Below are positions 25,336 through 38,440 of a DNA stretch of 64,000 bases, piece after piece (within the stretch, counting starts at the first letter, position 1; each line of letters starts with the position of its first letter). This stretch comes from Ignelater luminosus. Its lineage: Eukaryota > Arthropoda > Insecta > Coleoptera > Elateridae. The stretch is from contig VTPC01091026.1 of assembly GCA_011009095.1 (NCBI GenBank), forward strand, positions 99,099 to 163,098. Direction: 5' to 3'. The notes below the pieces were generated by a model. The model searched no databases, was not told where the DNA came from, and saw only the letters and a list, made by a program, of their open reading frames with translations. Made by a program: the position numbers and the translations under genes.

Positions 25336-25406
25336 GTGAGGCAGTCAGATTGGGAACCCGCCGAGGCAATTGCTGTGCGAACAGCGCTAACTACTGAGTG
25401 ATTCAG
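25336..25406 (-). repeat. tRNA-like segment, possible SINE head
   Basis: Read on the minus strand, TCAGTAGTTAGCGCTG (25395..25380) resembles a tRNA A-box region and GGGTTCCCAATCT (25359..25347) resembles a B box (consensus GGTTCRANNCC). The A-to-B spacing is shorter than in a standard tRNA and no full cloverleaf forms, so this is better read as a tRNA-derived SINE fragment or pseudo-tRNA than a working gene. The body would run toward the adjacent MITE. Confidence 0.35.
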
Positions 25407-25661
25407 TATTTTACTCCAGGTATGCGGAAAGGACGTTTTTTCATGTCGAAAGTAAAGTTTTCTTTAGTTTTTAACCATAGCACTCGTGATTCCGAAATGC
25501 GCTCTATTTTTAGAAAATACGTGACGGTTGAAGAAACAGAGAAAATCGAAGTTTATGAATTCACTTTTTATAGTAACAAAAATGTAACGGAAGTGATTCT
25601 ATACTCTCTTAAATCATGACAGGAGACAAGATGGTTGATTTAAAAAATATTAATTGCTTAC
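25407..25661 (+). other. Short unknown open frame region
   Basis: An open frame at 25398..25619 (73 codons, with internal Met at 25422 and 25443) encodes a polar peptide rich in Lys, Glu and Phe (for example VTVEETEKIEVYEF). No family is recognised. It lies between two small mobile elements and overlaps the tRNA-like segment, so it may be part of an old transposon or chance. Confidence 0.2.
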
Positions 25662-25823
25662 ACCCGGTCTCATAAAGCGTTTTTAAAGGCGTTATTAGCT
25701 AATGCTTACTTTGAAATCTGCGATCTGATTGACAAATTTTAAGTTGACATTAAATTTTACTACTTCTGATTGGTTAATGACATTCTTAATTTGACGACAG
25801 TTAAGAACGCTTATGCAACCTGG
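25662..25823. mobile_element. Candidate small MITE with TTA ends, about 160 bp
   Basis: The left end ACCCGGTCTCATAAAGCG resembles the complement of the right end, ACCCAGGTTGCATAAGCG, and similarity continues into GTT..TTAA blocks on both sides. TTA lies outside both ends (25658..25660 and 25824..25826), compatible with the 3-bp target duplication of Harbinger-type elements. It is short, old and non-coding. Confidence 0.45.
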
Positions 25824-27488
25824 GTTAATCATTCTAAATAATGCGACCTCGTGTTAAGCTTCCAGTATTTAATGTTTAAGAACAAAATAATATCGTGTTA
25901 CAAGATAATTCCAGGAGTTTGGCCAAAATTTACTTAAACGAACAATAAGCTAGAATAACGCCGAAATGGTCAAGTTTATATTACTATTACGCTGTTATAA
26001 AAAAATAGATAAATCAGTGATATTTCTTCAAACAACGATGGTGTGTTTCATATACATATATGTAGATCGATTGTTGAAGCATTCTGTATGCATGTACTAT
26101 TTTAAAACTAGGTTTATCAATTACCGAGAAAACAGAGTGATTTATAATAATGTTATGAATTATATAATTTATTGAACGCTTTTGACACTTTATAAATCAA
26201 ACAACTAATAAGTTCAAAAAATTTTAAACGCGTTTACGATAATCAGCAATATTTGATGTTATAAACAGCTCGTGTACAAAATAATAAATCATTTGCAATA
26301 AAGTAATTCCCTAGAAATATTTTGTTAAACTGAATACCAACTCAATTACACAATTTCGATTGCTAAAATCTTTTGTTTTAAATTTTATCTACGCTTTCTA
26401 GTCACCAATAACACCTTTATGCAATCAAGTGATTTTGTTTTCTTGTTTGTTTTTGCTACTTTAAACAGTAGTTAAGATTTTTAATTGACTATAATTATTG
26501 TTGCAATAGAGACCTAATGTTTTAAAGTGATATATCCACTGAAGTGCATTATTTATTTATTCTTACCTATGTTAAAATTGCACAGTTTAATTTTATTTTT
26601 CGTTTGTAATCTTGATTGTTGGTATTCTTTATCTTATTATTAGACGGATCATTGTCTCCGGTAAGACGTTTATTGTTGAATAAATTTATATTTTAAACAA
26701 ATCACGCATCCATGCATGTAATACATTCATTCATAACAAACTTTAAATAAAAGGTCGTGAATGTTATTATAAATTTGATTTCTCGTGAGAACTTGATTAT
26801 AATATGTACACAAGTAGAAGAGTTCTGCTTCTTTATGCATAAAAAATTAATATTTATATTTATTTAATAATTCAAATAACATACTTCAACTTCGAGGAAG
26901 TTTTGCTACGAAGCGCCGTGTTTTAATTAAAAGTTTCAAACAAACACAGTTTTTTATATGCCGTTGGTTTTGAAATAAAATTCTATTGTCTAAAAAATGG
27001 AGTTTCAATTTATACAAGGTTTCATGTTTTACTACTAGGTTCTGTTCGTGTTAGAAATAAAAATATACGTTTCGCTTTAATGAGGCTCCAAGTAGGTTTA
27101 TATTCAAAACTATAGATCAAAAGACTACTCCTTTTAGGTAAAAATTAAGTAACCTAAAACAAATGCTGTAGTAGTAGGTAACATTAATATATCTTTAAAA
27201 TATGTGTACAAATGCTGCCAATTCAAGAAAGTTAAATTTCAAAGCTGCCTGGACATGTGAAGAAAACAAGGTCTTCTTTACCATTAAAGAAATTTTTCTT
27301 GTTTTTCTTTTTTTGCATGACTAATACGAAGATGCCAATTTCAAGTAGGTAACTGTAGATTAAAATAATAGCAGATTTCAAGTGCAAGTTTAATATCTGC
27401 CAAATAGAACTTTTAATGAAATTATAATTAACACTATAAATGACATCTTAAAACCGAATGTTGCTAAGGCATGATACAATCTTGTTAA
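25824..27488. other. AT-rich stretch, nothing recognised
   Basis: No gene or repeat structure could be supported. The 69-codon frame at 25966..26175 has no domain. Confidence 0.5.
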
Positions 27489-27496
27489 AGTACTTC

Positions 27497-28949
27497 TAGG
27501 TCCGTACCTGAGGGTTGTAGCGCCTGCGTGTTGAAACATATTTTGGCCTCCCCGCCCCTAAATGTTTTGCAAGATATTTAATTGGAGATAGTTGAGAAAC
27601 TTTAGTATACAAGGTGTACAATTGCTTCACGCATCATAATCAGTTTGCGAAGATTACTGTTTTAATTTTTCCCCGGTTTCGGAAAAATAAAAATAATACA
27701 AATAACATGTACATTGCCCCAAAAAAGAGAATGAACAGGGCTATAATCAATTCTAAGATATTTACAGTTGTGTAGGCAACCCATTCTACAACATCGCCAT
27801 TATTTTCACGCCAAGGCAGGCTCTTGAATCTTTACCTAAGCGGTCCCCGGGGATTATAATATTTTCGGTTTTTAAATAAATTTTAGATGTGAAAGCTAAA
27901 CATTTGTGTGCATTCTTTTCAAGGTTGTGTGTATTAGAATTTTTCTTAATTAACACTAATCGTTAGATTGTATTGTCAATTAAGTTCCAGAAAGTTTTAG
28001 TGAAGAAGGCATTAATTTTAAGCATTAACTAGAAAGCTCTAAAAGAAGCGTATTATAAAACCCGCAGAGGAATATTTTGTTTAATTCTGACAGAGCGTTT
28101 TTCTTCAGCCAGCAATTCGTGATTTATTTTCAGCTAATAACTTGCAGGAGCTGAGGTTAAATTTAATAACATCTTTAGCTTAGTAATGTTATTTATTTAA
28201 ATAAGTTACAAATGTAAACAAATAAAATTTATTAACGAAAGACCCGTTTCTCTTCTTGGGCCATTTGCTGTTAAACAATACCACAACATTCTTATTTAAT
28301 CGGCGAAAAGTGTGTTATTCATTTCTTGAAAAGGATGCATACACAATTACACATATTTAGCTTTCATGCCTAGTTTATTTAAAAACTGAAAATAATAATT
28401 TCCAGTGTCCTTTCGGTAAAGATTCAATGAAGCGGAACTAATTGCGACAGGCGCTCTGCAGAAAACCTGCCTTGGCTTGAATTGCTTGAAAGTAATGGTG
28501 GTGTTGTAGAATGGGTTGCCTACGCAACTGGCACTTAGCTCTGTCCATTCTCTTTTTTGAAACGCTGTACACTTGTTCAGGTGCAATAAGTTTTCTTTTG
28601 CCTACAAAAACCCAATGTACTATTTCGCTCTAAGATAATTAGGAAAGCAAATAATCGGGTATTTCAGTTACGTTAAATATTCACTGTTAAATTCGTATAA
28701 CTGATGAACCAATTCTACACCTGTATGATGTGCTATATAGCCCGCCCTTCAGTTGGGTTTAATTGTAGGAATGAGTATCTTTGCAAAGAGTCTCGTGGAA
28801 TATCTTTCTGTTACTTTGTGTACCATTGTAATTTTTTAGATTGGGTGTAGCCTGGAAAAATTATAAATGCGATTTCATTAAATTTGCGCCCCTTATAAGT
28901 AGCGCCCGCGTGCTAGACACGCATTGCCCGCCCGCCAGCTACGGCCCTG
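27497..28949. mobile_element. hAT-like non-autonomous element with long inverted arms, copy 2
   Basis: This is the better-preserved of two related copies. The ends read TAGGTCCGTACCTG at left and, from the right inward, CAGGGCCGTAGCTGG, matching hAT-type termini. They are flanked by AGTACTTC (27489..27496) and AGTACTTT (28950..28957), an 8-bp target duplication with one difference. The interior matches copy 1 closely and has the same long inverted arms around an unpaired centre. There is no transposase, so it would have needed one supplied in trans. The minus-strand frame at 28347..28586 lies in an arm and is not a gene. Confidence 0.85.
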
Positions 28950-28957
28950 AGTACTTT

Positions 28958-31900
28958 CAGATAAAGCAAGGCATAAAGGCTTGTTTGGTTTGAGGTAATA
29001 GAAAGCTTTGCGAATACTTCAATAGTTTCTAGATCCATCTGACAATAGTTATGAAATATCTTATACAAAGGCAATGCTGTTCAGCGAAAACCAACACTAG
29101 GTATTTTTCCCATCGTACCTCGCTTATTAATTTCTTTTACAACCCTTCTGGGTCGCATCATAGCAAAAACAAATAAGACAAATACAAAGGCAAAGTTGTT
29201 GAGCAATTTTTCGAATTTCTGCCTATTTATTCATGCACTAGAAAAATGTTAAAGAACATGCTATTGGAACATTTTAAATATAAGACTTGAATAGTACAGT
29301 AGAAATTCAAAATTATGATAATTCTAACACGTTGGAAAAATATAATAAGATTCAATGCAGAATTAAGGAGCATAGTGAAACTGCTCACTTAATTTTTTTA
29401 TACTCGTACATCATACTAGATTTATAAATAAGGCTATGGCAGTCAGGATGAAAGTAAAGACTTCCAGCACAGCGTAACATTATGAAATTCTATAGGGTAT
29501 TTTTAGGATTATTAAACAAGACAAGACACTTATTGTTAGTGGTATTATAGCAGCTTTCCAAAGGGAAGTAGCTATAAATGAAGAATCTCGTTCTAGGAAG
29601 TATTACATCTACAAAGGACAGCTTTCAAGTCAATAATTCTTTTTAAACACTAGAAATGCACTCTATTAAATAATTAAATGATAACAAATCACCAACTTCT
29701 ATAAAAAGAAACGACAATCAAAACATAGCAAATTTATCGAACGTGCCTGCTATTGTTAATGCAAATACAGGAACATAATTAAACGCGTCATCTATTCAAT
29801 GTTGTAACGGAAGTTCTATCACTGTTAGGTAGCTATTGTATACGCATCTAGTGCTATAGTGTATTCAACATAATACAATTTTTCTCTGCAAAAAGACTTA
29901 CGTATTTTTATATAATCTAATTAACTATTGCTTACTAAGAATTTTTAGTCTGAATCTTGTTTAGTAACCACGTTCTGAGAGTGTACGACCGAATTTTAAA
30001 TATTATTTTTTGCATGATAAGTATGTACTTAGTACTTATTTATTCATGCAAATTTTATACTCCGCACCTTTTTATGTCTATTTATAAGCAAAATCGACCT
30101 AAATCTGTTACTTATTTACAAATTTACTTACCAAAAAAATTCGTACAAGGATATTTCAATAAGCCAAAAGATTTTATCAGTATTTAAATGATTATTGATT
30201 AGATTGCAAGATGTTTTTAAAATTTATTATGTGTGTAATAATAAACTTTTACCAAATGGATGTCAAAATTAAAATATTTTATTTAATATTTCTTAATACT
30301 GTGTTATAAAATGTTATGGATACTTAAAAGAAACGAAAATTCTTTGAGTTTCAGATATTATAAGAACTGGATATAGTTAACTATATTTCGCTTCATATTA
30401 AGATGTTACTAGTTTACACTAGCTAATTTATCTAATGATTTATTTCCAAAAATGTTTTTAACCTTTATTTTTGCCATTTCCTACATATGGGAGAAATGCA
30501 GTTGAGCTACATATAACGATGATGAGATAGATGAAAATTGCTGACTTTCAGATATCAAGAAGAGGATACTCTGTATTCCGGTTAACACTACAATTTATCC
30601 TAATTATACTTACAGACTTTCGGTTTCCTCTTCCAAACTTTTATTCAAGTTCACATTTGGAAGACGAAGAAATGTGCCATAATTTAAAAGTTGTTTCATT
30701 TTAATTTTGTTTTTTTATTAACTTAATTTTCACTTTTACTGTCTTTTCTCGCACTAATTCTGATTTTAACAGCATGAACTTTATTAAAGTAGGAAATTAC
30801 AATTATTAATAAAGCAAATAAAGAAGTAGTTCAGCAAATAGATAAGAAGAATTTACCAATTCTGTTCAGTTTATCGACTACGTCACTGTTTTTTTATTCA
30901 CATCAGAGCATCATTTTCATTTAATTATAACATGCAAACAAACGAAAGTTATCTCAAAAGTTAATAAACAGAAATAATGGAATATAAACGTGAAGGTCAT
31001 AATATCTGTTTTGAGATTACAGCATTTAAAATATCAATAACTGTATTAGTATAATCTTCATTAAGTTGTATTTTTTGTAGAAATACTCGGAAATAAAAAT
31101 TTAAGCTTTATCTTGTTTTTACAAATTGCTTAATAGTGAAATAAAAATTTGGCTTTTTAAGAATTTTAAAAGATCTATTAAAAATCCTTGCAGTATAATA
31201 AATGAAATAAATAATTAAAAATACCAGAATTAAAAAAACATAGAGGAATTACATAAGTTCATTAAATTAAAACAAGAATTTACAATGAACAACATTAAAA
31301 AGATTTCCTGGATTCAAAATATCAACAAAAACATTCTGTTCAGTTTTGTTTAATTAGTGAATTCTTCGATCACGGCCTAATTAGAAAATCCGAAATGAAA
31401 TTTAGTGAAAATAGAAGTTTGCCTTTAAGTTTCTTATATTTACTCAAAATGCATGGCATGATCAAAAACTATGAAATGAAGTTAAAATTCTAAGAACCCG
31501 TGTCAACAGATAATTAAGAGAATTCCAATTAAATGTAAACTAAAAATTGAATCTTTAAAAAAAATCAAAAATAAAGAAAAAAGGAAACACAATGAAAACT
31601 AGGGAACCTTATTTTCAGAATTCTCCATAACAAAACTGCAATCGAAACCATCCCAAAGAAGACAACACAATGCATGCATTGTGCTGGTTCCATTGACATT
31701 ACGGAAAATGATTATTTTTCGAAAACAAGCTTTTAAGAAAACTCAGACTTGCTAATTTTACAAAGCCTCTTACTGTAGCAATTTAAATTTTTATTACGTT
31801 CTCAAGATAATAATCTCACATCAGATAATCTTATGCAGAGATCAGTATTTGTAGAGAATTGAAAGGACGTGAAGAAGCATAAAAAAATAGTAGAAAAAAA

Positions 31901-34900
31901 ATGTTAAAGAAGGAAGAGAAATTGAAAAAGAGACTAAAAACAAACAACAGTTAGAAAATCTAGACTTGATCATTCTTTAAAATTGTTGTGCACTTAAAAG
32001 GGATAACGAGGGGTTCCCCGTGGTACCAATATCTATCTGCATTGAGAGCTAAAATTCGTCAATTATTCAAAGCTTTAAGACAGGAGAATGTCTATACAAA
32101 GTTTCTAAAAAATATATTAGAATTTAAACTTAAAATAGTTTCCTGGAGAAATTCTTTTGGATATAGTAAGTTAATTGCAGAATACATAGGAAAAGTAGAC
32201 GTTGGATAGAAAGGAAACAGCAATAGGAAACGGCAATAAATGGAAACTTAAAGGAGGTCTAAGAACTAGCGAAATCAATAGCTAAATCAAAACTAAATAG
32301 GCATTAAAAACAGTGAAGTCATTCAAGCTTCTAGCCCTAAAGTACATATCTGAGACTTGGCTTAAAACCAGTTTTTATATTAAAATTTGGGAAATATTCT
32401 TATAAACAAGAAAATCTGCATTATGTCCACAACTATGCTGTTCTTAAGGCATCTGCTTTCAAACGCAAACCAATACTAAAATGTCACAGTAACTTGGCAA
32501 GGTTGGTAGAATACAGTTTTGGTATGAACACTAGTACATCAGAGTGCTTTTGAAAACAAAGAAGAAGTCAAGACGGAAAGTGTTAAATTGTTTATACATT
32601 TCTTAAACAAACCATGATAGAGTTGAAACAAAACGTTTATCTTAAACATTAGGAGAACCAGAAGGTTATTACTTGTTCTAATGCCCTCATCCAAGGCCTT
32701 TCAAGCAACAGCAACACTTGGACTGATAATTAGAGTCGTCTGAATTTGGAATTTGAAAACCTACTTTTCGAGAACGATCTGACAGATCTAAATACAACAA
32801 AACTTATGCTTAAGATACTAAATTTAACTTTAAGATGAACTTTGTTTCATTTAATTTTTTCAAACAGTTTTTGAGATAGGCTACTACAGCAAAGGCTCAA
32901 GTAACTATGGCAATTATGAATCGGAAAGAAGATACTTACTGAAACTTAGTAGGAATCACATATGTTGCAAAAGCTTTTGGAATTGTTTTAAACTTTAATT
33001 GCGAACTATTTTAATGATATAATTAGGTTACCATGAATAATGAAAGTTATGCAGTTTAATTAATCAGATAACTTAATTTTGTCCAAAAGTTTAAAAGAAA
33101 TGTGTGAAAACGTGATATACAAAGATATGTCTATAATCTAGTTGGACAAATGTCCAAACTTGAAATTATCAACTTTTATGCAACTCACAATATTCTCATT
33201 GAGATCAGACAACTCCATATTTTCCTTTCCTCAAAAATGATTTCTCTTAAAGTTTATCTGAACTAAAAGTGCTGGGAGTGGTAAAGAGTGCCATAATTTA
33301 GAACTGGAATGTTGGAGACATTTGGTACAAATTTAGTACAAAACCATTTAATATAATACATTAAGACAAAAACATTTAAAATAAGAAGAATTTCTTGATG
33401 TTGTTTAAAACTGTAGCTATAATCAATAAAATAATCTTAACAAAGAGCGATATACACTTAAACAATAAACAAAACAACTACCAAACCTTCAGCAGTATGG
33501 ATCATTCAGATTTTTTTGAGAAGTCTAAAATCGAAAAGTTGTTTAGACAGGATCATATAAAAAAATCGTTTGTACAGCAAGTTTGGACTAAATTGACTAC
33601 AATTAAGCATATGAACATTTACCTGTGAAGTAAGTCTTCTCTATATTAGTTAACTTTATGCGAAACAGTTTTTGAGAATTGAACTTGTTAGTCTAAGTAT
33701 GTTAACAGTGTTTTGTACAATGAACAGTTTTTATTTTGAAGCTAGAGAAGAACTAACTCTGTAGACTTTGTAAGAAAGAACTTCACTGATTAACAGAGTG
33801 TGAGACCTTAGCAATAATGATGAGAACAAGTTGTGAACAGTTTTCATTTGAAAAATTCTTAGTTATTTGCAAAAAAAGTTTGCCTAACTGCTGTGCATGA
33901 AGGTATACGTAATGTAAATAGGGTAAAGGAAAACGGTATATGCATATTTTGATATCTGATTACTGATATATATTTATCTATGTACTTAAGAAAAATTGGG
34001 TCAACCACATCACCCGATCGATACTTTAAGCAGATCAAAAAGCCGATACTAGTTTGTGTGTTTTTAGAGCAAACGTATTTAGATCGATTAAAAGACCGTA
34101 ATCAGTCAGTAATCAGCATGGGGCATTTGCAATTGATAGTAAAAAAATTGCAACATTATTACTATCTAATTGCCCTGATAATCTAAGGTATATTTACGTT
34201 CGAATTGATTTCTCAGAAACATCAATACTTATTGTTGACTATGAATATTCTCAATTGCATAATTACCACTACGTTTTCATTTCTTAAGATGAATAATAAT
34301 TGAATAATCATTGAAGATCTTCTTTTACTTTGAAATTAAACTACTTAATTTGGGAAATTTAAAAAAGCTAGAATAGATAGGCATTAAAAGTGAAAGTTCT
34401 ATAACAGTATTCAAAGTTTATGCTAGTGTTTTTATAACACACTGATTAGTAACTAATTGCTTAAAATCAATTAAAATTACAGTATTATTTTGTAACGTTA
34501 AAAATTCATATAATTTTAAAAAAGTTAGACTAAAATTCAAATAAAAATAATTTATTTAATATTCTGCTACATGGATTCTTTATCAAGGCTATGGTTCATA
34601 ATTTCAATATGAAAACAATTAAAGAATTACACTTAATTTTCTACAACAATTATGTAAATAAGAAACCAAAGTGCTACTACATTTCTTAAGTTTGATGACC
34701 TAGAAATTATAAAAGTAATAATTAACAAAATAGTATCTAAAAACAAAATAAAAAATTTAAATTGTACAACATAGAATTTATATTATCTTTGATCAAGAAT
34801 AATGTATGCATAATTTAGCAATAAATCTTTTATGTTGGTATATAGATACAAAGCATTTTATTTTGATTCTATTCACAATTTTAGAAAATTACTAACTAAA

Positions 34901-35543
34901 GTTTGTTTAATTCCTTAATTATGAAAAATCAATTAGAATATTAATTTCAGCTCTGCTATCATTTTTAAATATTATAATGAGGAAATTAGCATAATGTAGG
35001 TTACAGACGTTTTTAACTGTGTCTACGAAGGACAAAGATAATAGAATAAGTGTTTTTATTATTAGAAACGTTGTTTACCCGAATTACAAGTACTATTGTT
35101 ACTAATTTTTATGCAGCTTGCGATATCATAGTGAGTAACCATGGAATACAAATGATAGATATTAGTGTATTTGACAAAATAGTATAGTACGTGAATAGTT
35201 GTTAATGTAAAGGGAGTGTTTCCTGTAAATCTTGACATTGCCATTTTATATAAAGATATTCCAAGCTTATGTTTAAGTAAAATAAACAATCACATGTGTT
35301 ACTAAAAGAGTATTAGAATATTTTGGTTTCAAAACACTTTTCGTAGTCGTTTTCCAATGATTAATAATCGGGTACCTGCTTTTTAACTATTATACATTTA
35401 ATTGTATTCGTTGCATGTTGCAATAACAAAGTCGTAACACACCCAAGTGTTTGTTATAATAAATTTCAGATTTTAGAAAGAATTTATGTATCTATTATAA
35501 ATGTATAATTCATTAATTCTGATAACAACAAAAATATTACCAA
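28958..35543. other. Long AT-rich stretch without a recognisable gene
   Basis: No coding region, RNA gene or transposon end was recognised. Several 60 to 80-codon frames (29957..30187, 31988..32209, 33395..33628, 33980..34186, and 35062..35289 minus) are AT-biased with no domains. The stretch could be intergenic or intronic. Confidence 0.5.
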
Positions 35544-36037
35544 AGAGTTGTTATACCATGGAATACAAATCGTTTCTATCAGTATAACGTNNNNNNNNNN
35601 NNNNNNNNNNNNNNNNNNNNNNNNNNNNNNNNNNNNNNNNNNNNNNNNNNNNNNNNNNNNNNNNNNNNNNNNNNNNNNNNNNNNNNNNNNNNNNNNNNNN
35701 NNNNNNNNNNNNNNNNNNNNNNNNNNNNNNNNNNNNNNNNNNNNNNNNNNNNNNNNNNNNNNNNNNNNNNNNNNNNNNNNNNNNNNNNNNNNNNNNNNNN
35801 NNNNNNNNNNNNNNNNNNNNNNNNNNNNNNNNNNNNNNNNNNNNNNNNNNNNNNNNNNNNNNNNNNNNNNNNNNNNNNNNNNNNNNNNNNNNNNNNNNNN
35901 NNNNNNNNNNNNNNNNNNNNNNNNNNNNNNNNNNNNNNNNNNNNNNNNNNNNNNNNNNNNNNNNNNNNNNNNNNNNNNNNNNNNNNNNNNAGAGTTGTTA
36001 TACCATGGAATACAAATCGTTTCTATCAGTATAACGT
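35544..36037. other. Assembly gap (400 N) between identical 47-bp flanks
   Basis: N fill 35591..35990. The 47 bases before the gap (35544..35590) recur exactly after it (35991..36037), so the flanking contigs probably overlap there and the 400-base gap size is likely an estimate. The open frame apparently spanning the gap is an artefact of N. Confidence 0.9.
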
Positions 36038-36789
36038 TGCAACCAACGAAGTATATTAAAAACTAATGTTTAAGGTCTTTTTCTATAGAGGAAGTCAATT
36101 AATAAAGAAGAATCTAAAAACACTAAAAACGAGTATTAGGTGATTTTATTGAAAACTCTATGCCTGTAAGCCATGAAAATGTTCTAAAAATAGCTACAAA
36201 TAAAGGAAAATGTAAAAATTTCTGTAATTTATGCACACGGGAAATTGAATTAAATGTAATTTATTACATTATAACTTGTAGGAAGTCCTTGTAATTAGTC
36301 AATTATGTATGTCGAACAAACAAGTCTGAGGATTATTTAATCTATATTAATGAACATATTTACGCACGTGTTGTTTACTTTTAACAATAAATATAATTTA
36401 TTTTCAGAAATATATCAACACCAGTATTAATATACCTTGTTGCATAATTTTGAAACTTATTCACGGCCGTTTATTCTTTGTTATACTTTTTATTTGTAAT
36501 CGTAAAGATTTGTTGGGTAGGCTTCTGTTTTTTGAGCTTGAATTTACGAGAACTTTCTCGAAATTCTTTATAGCAGCTTGTTCGTATAATCATAATTTCT
36601 GTTTTAGTTCATCACAACCTTAAAACTTTTTCATTCATAATTTTGCTATAGCACGTTTTTGTTTCACTCAAGTTTGCATCTTGTTGTATAAGTGTAATCT
36701 AGAAAATATTTTTTAAGACCTTTAATATAAATTGAAACGCAAGTCAGATTGTAAATAGGATATGTTTTAAGAACAAATCTCACCATATA
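36038..36789. other. AT-rich stretch, nothing recognised
   Basis: No gene or repeat was recognised between the gap and the foldback element. Confidence 0.5.
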
Positions 36790-37693
36790 CAGTGTGCTGA
36801 TAAAGTATGGAACAAATTCAGTAACTCGAAAAATATTAATATTTCGAAAAAAATCAAAAAGGGGTGTAACGATTTAAATTGTTGGGCATCTTTTAATATT
36901 ATACACAAATCAATGACGTCATGATTATCTGACCAATGACGTCATCAATATTTTTTTTAAATGGCAACCCCAAAATATTTTTGCAGATTATTCCCCATTG
37001 AATTCTGTGTACAATGATCTTCAAATTTTTCAAATTTGCTCACGCTTTTCGGAGATATTATTTTTTTGTTTAGAAAATTTAAAACATTCTAAACGGTATT
37101 TCAACTCTTTAAATCTAGTAGGCTTGATTTAAATTATATTAAAAAATCAAGTTCGCGTTTGTCCATCGCAGCCGATCATTCTCACTATTTCTATTTTCTC
37201 ATTCTCTGTTAAGCGCGTCGTCCTCGTTTGTTAAAAATTTCGGTATTTACAACAAATAATAATATTGAGATTTAAATAGTAAATGGCAGAAATCTAACTA
37301 GATGACATAAGGTAAAATCAAGTTGATGTGTACTTGATTTTTTAATTTAATTTAAATCAAGCCTACTGGATTTAATGAGTTGAAATACCGTTTAGAATGT
37401 TTTAAATTTTCTAAACAAAAAAATATCTCTGAAAAGCGCGAACAAATTTGAAAAATTTGAAGATCATTGTACACAGAATTCAATGGCGAATAATAATCTG
37501 CAAAAATATTTTGGGGTTGTCATTTAAAAAAAATATTGATAACGTCATTGGTCAAATAATTATGACGTCATTGATTTGCGCATAATATTAAAAGATGCCC
37601 AACAATTTAAATCGTTATACCTCTTTTTGTTTTTTTCGAAATATTAATATTTTTCGAGTTATTGAATTTGTTCCATGCTTAATCAGCACACTG
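36790..37693. mobile_element. TA-flanked foldback element, 904 bp
   Basis: The left arm 36790..37152 is an inverted copy of the right arm 37332..37693, about 360 bp each, with roughly 180 bp of unpaired centre. The ends begin CAGTGTGCTGAT (left) and CAGTGTGCTGATTAAGC (from the right), each next to TA (36788..36789 and 37694..37695). The left arm has two TGACGTCA palindromes (36914..36921 and 36937..36944); in the right arm they are partly mutated. Nothing codes for a transposase, which makes it a non-autonomous Tc1/mariner-type foldback element. Confidence 0.9.
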
Positions 37694-38440
37694 TATATAC
37701 ATACAATTTAAATGGTAAAATATCTAGAAGGTTACGTTATTTAATGAGAATATAGCAAATATAAAATAATAGGAATCTATGACATGCTGCACTAAAGATA
37801 GGAATAGTCAAGTAGCTCGCCAGAGTTATCTTGTTGTTTCGTCGTGAATTGTTATCTAAAGTTATCTTTAGTAATTTAAGGTTTGCTATTTTTGTGTTTA
37901 TGGCTAGAACCATTGTTCAGTTAATCTTTTGTTTTGTACATTTTTAGATCAATTTATTAGTAGATTTCTTAATCTCTGTAGAAATTTCTTATAGTAAACT
38001 ATTTTTTCGGCTAAATTAGACATTTGGTATTTCAAAACAAAGCGCTCAACTACTTATGTATTAATGTTGAAATTAAACTTGAACAGATCTGAACCAAAAT
38101 TGGACACTTTTGCCATTTCAAGATCAGTTTCCCACCGAGGCCTAAAATAAACGCAGAGTAACATTCATTAAAAATAATATAAACAGTTGCTCTAGCTATA
38201 CTTTTAGCAGATCTAGTAAAGGATCTGATCATTCTGCACAAGTTTAAGAGATGTGAGCAATCTACCTTGCACAGGTAATTAACAACAAAAATAAAAGCCA
38301 CCTATAATGAGTTATAAAAAAGCGCTGCGTTCTTTGTAGCTGTGTAAAAATCGAGGACTAAAGAACTTAAAGGTAGCAGGATTGAGAGTACTCTCGAGTG
38401 ACTTTAAAGATATCTACGGAATTACTATCAGAATCACATA
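37694..38440. other. AT-rich stretch, nothing recognised
   Basis: The 83-codon minus frame at 38050..38301 has no recognisable domain. No other structure is seen. Confidence 0.5.

Noticed and set aside
25336-25406. Functional tRNA gene
   Set aside because: The A-to-B box distance is short and no full cloverleaf could be formed, so it is kept only as a tRNA-like repeat.
35548-36066. 172-codon open frame across the N gap
   Set aside because: It is open only because N were translated as unknown residues, and both ends derive from the same duplicated 47 bp.
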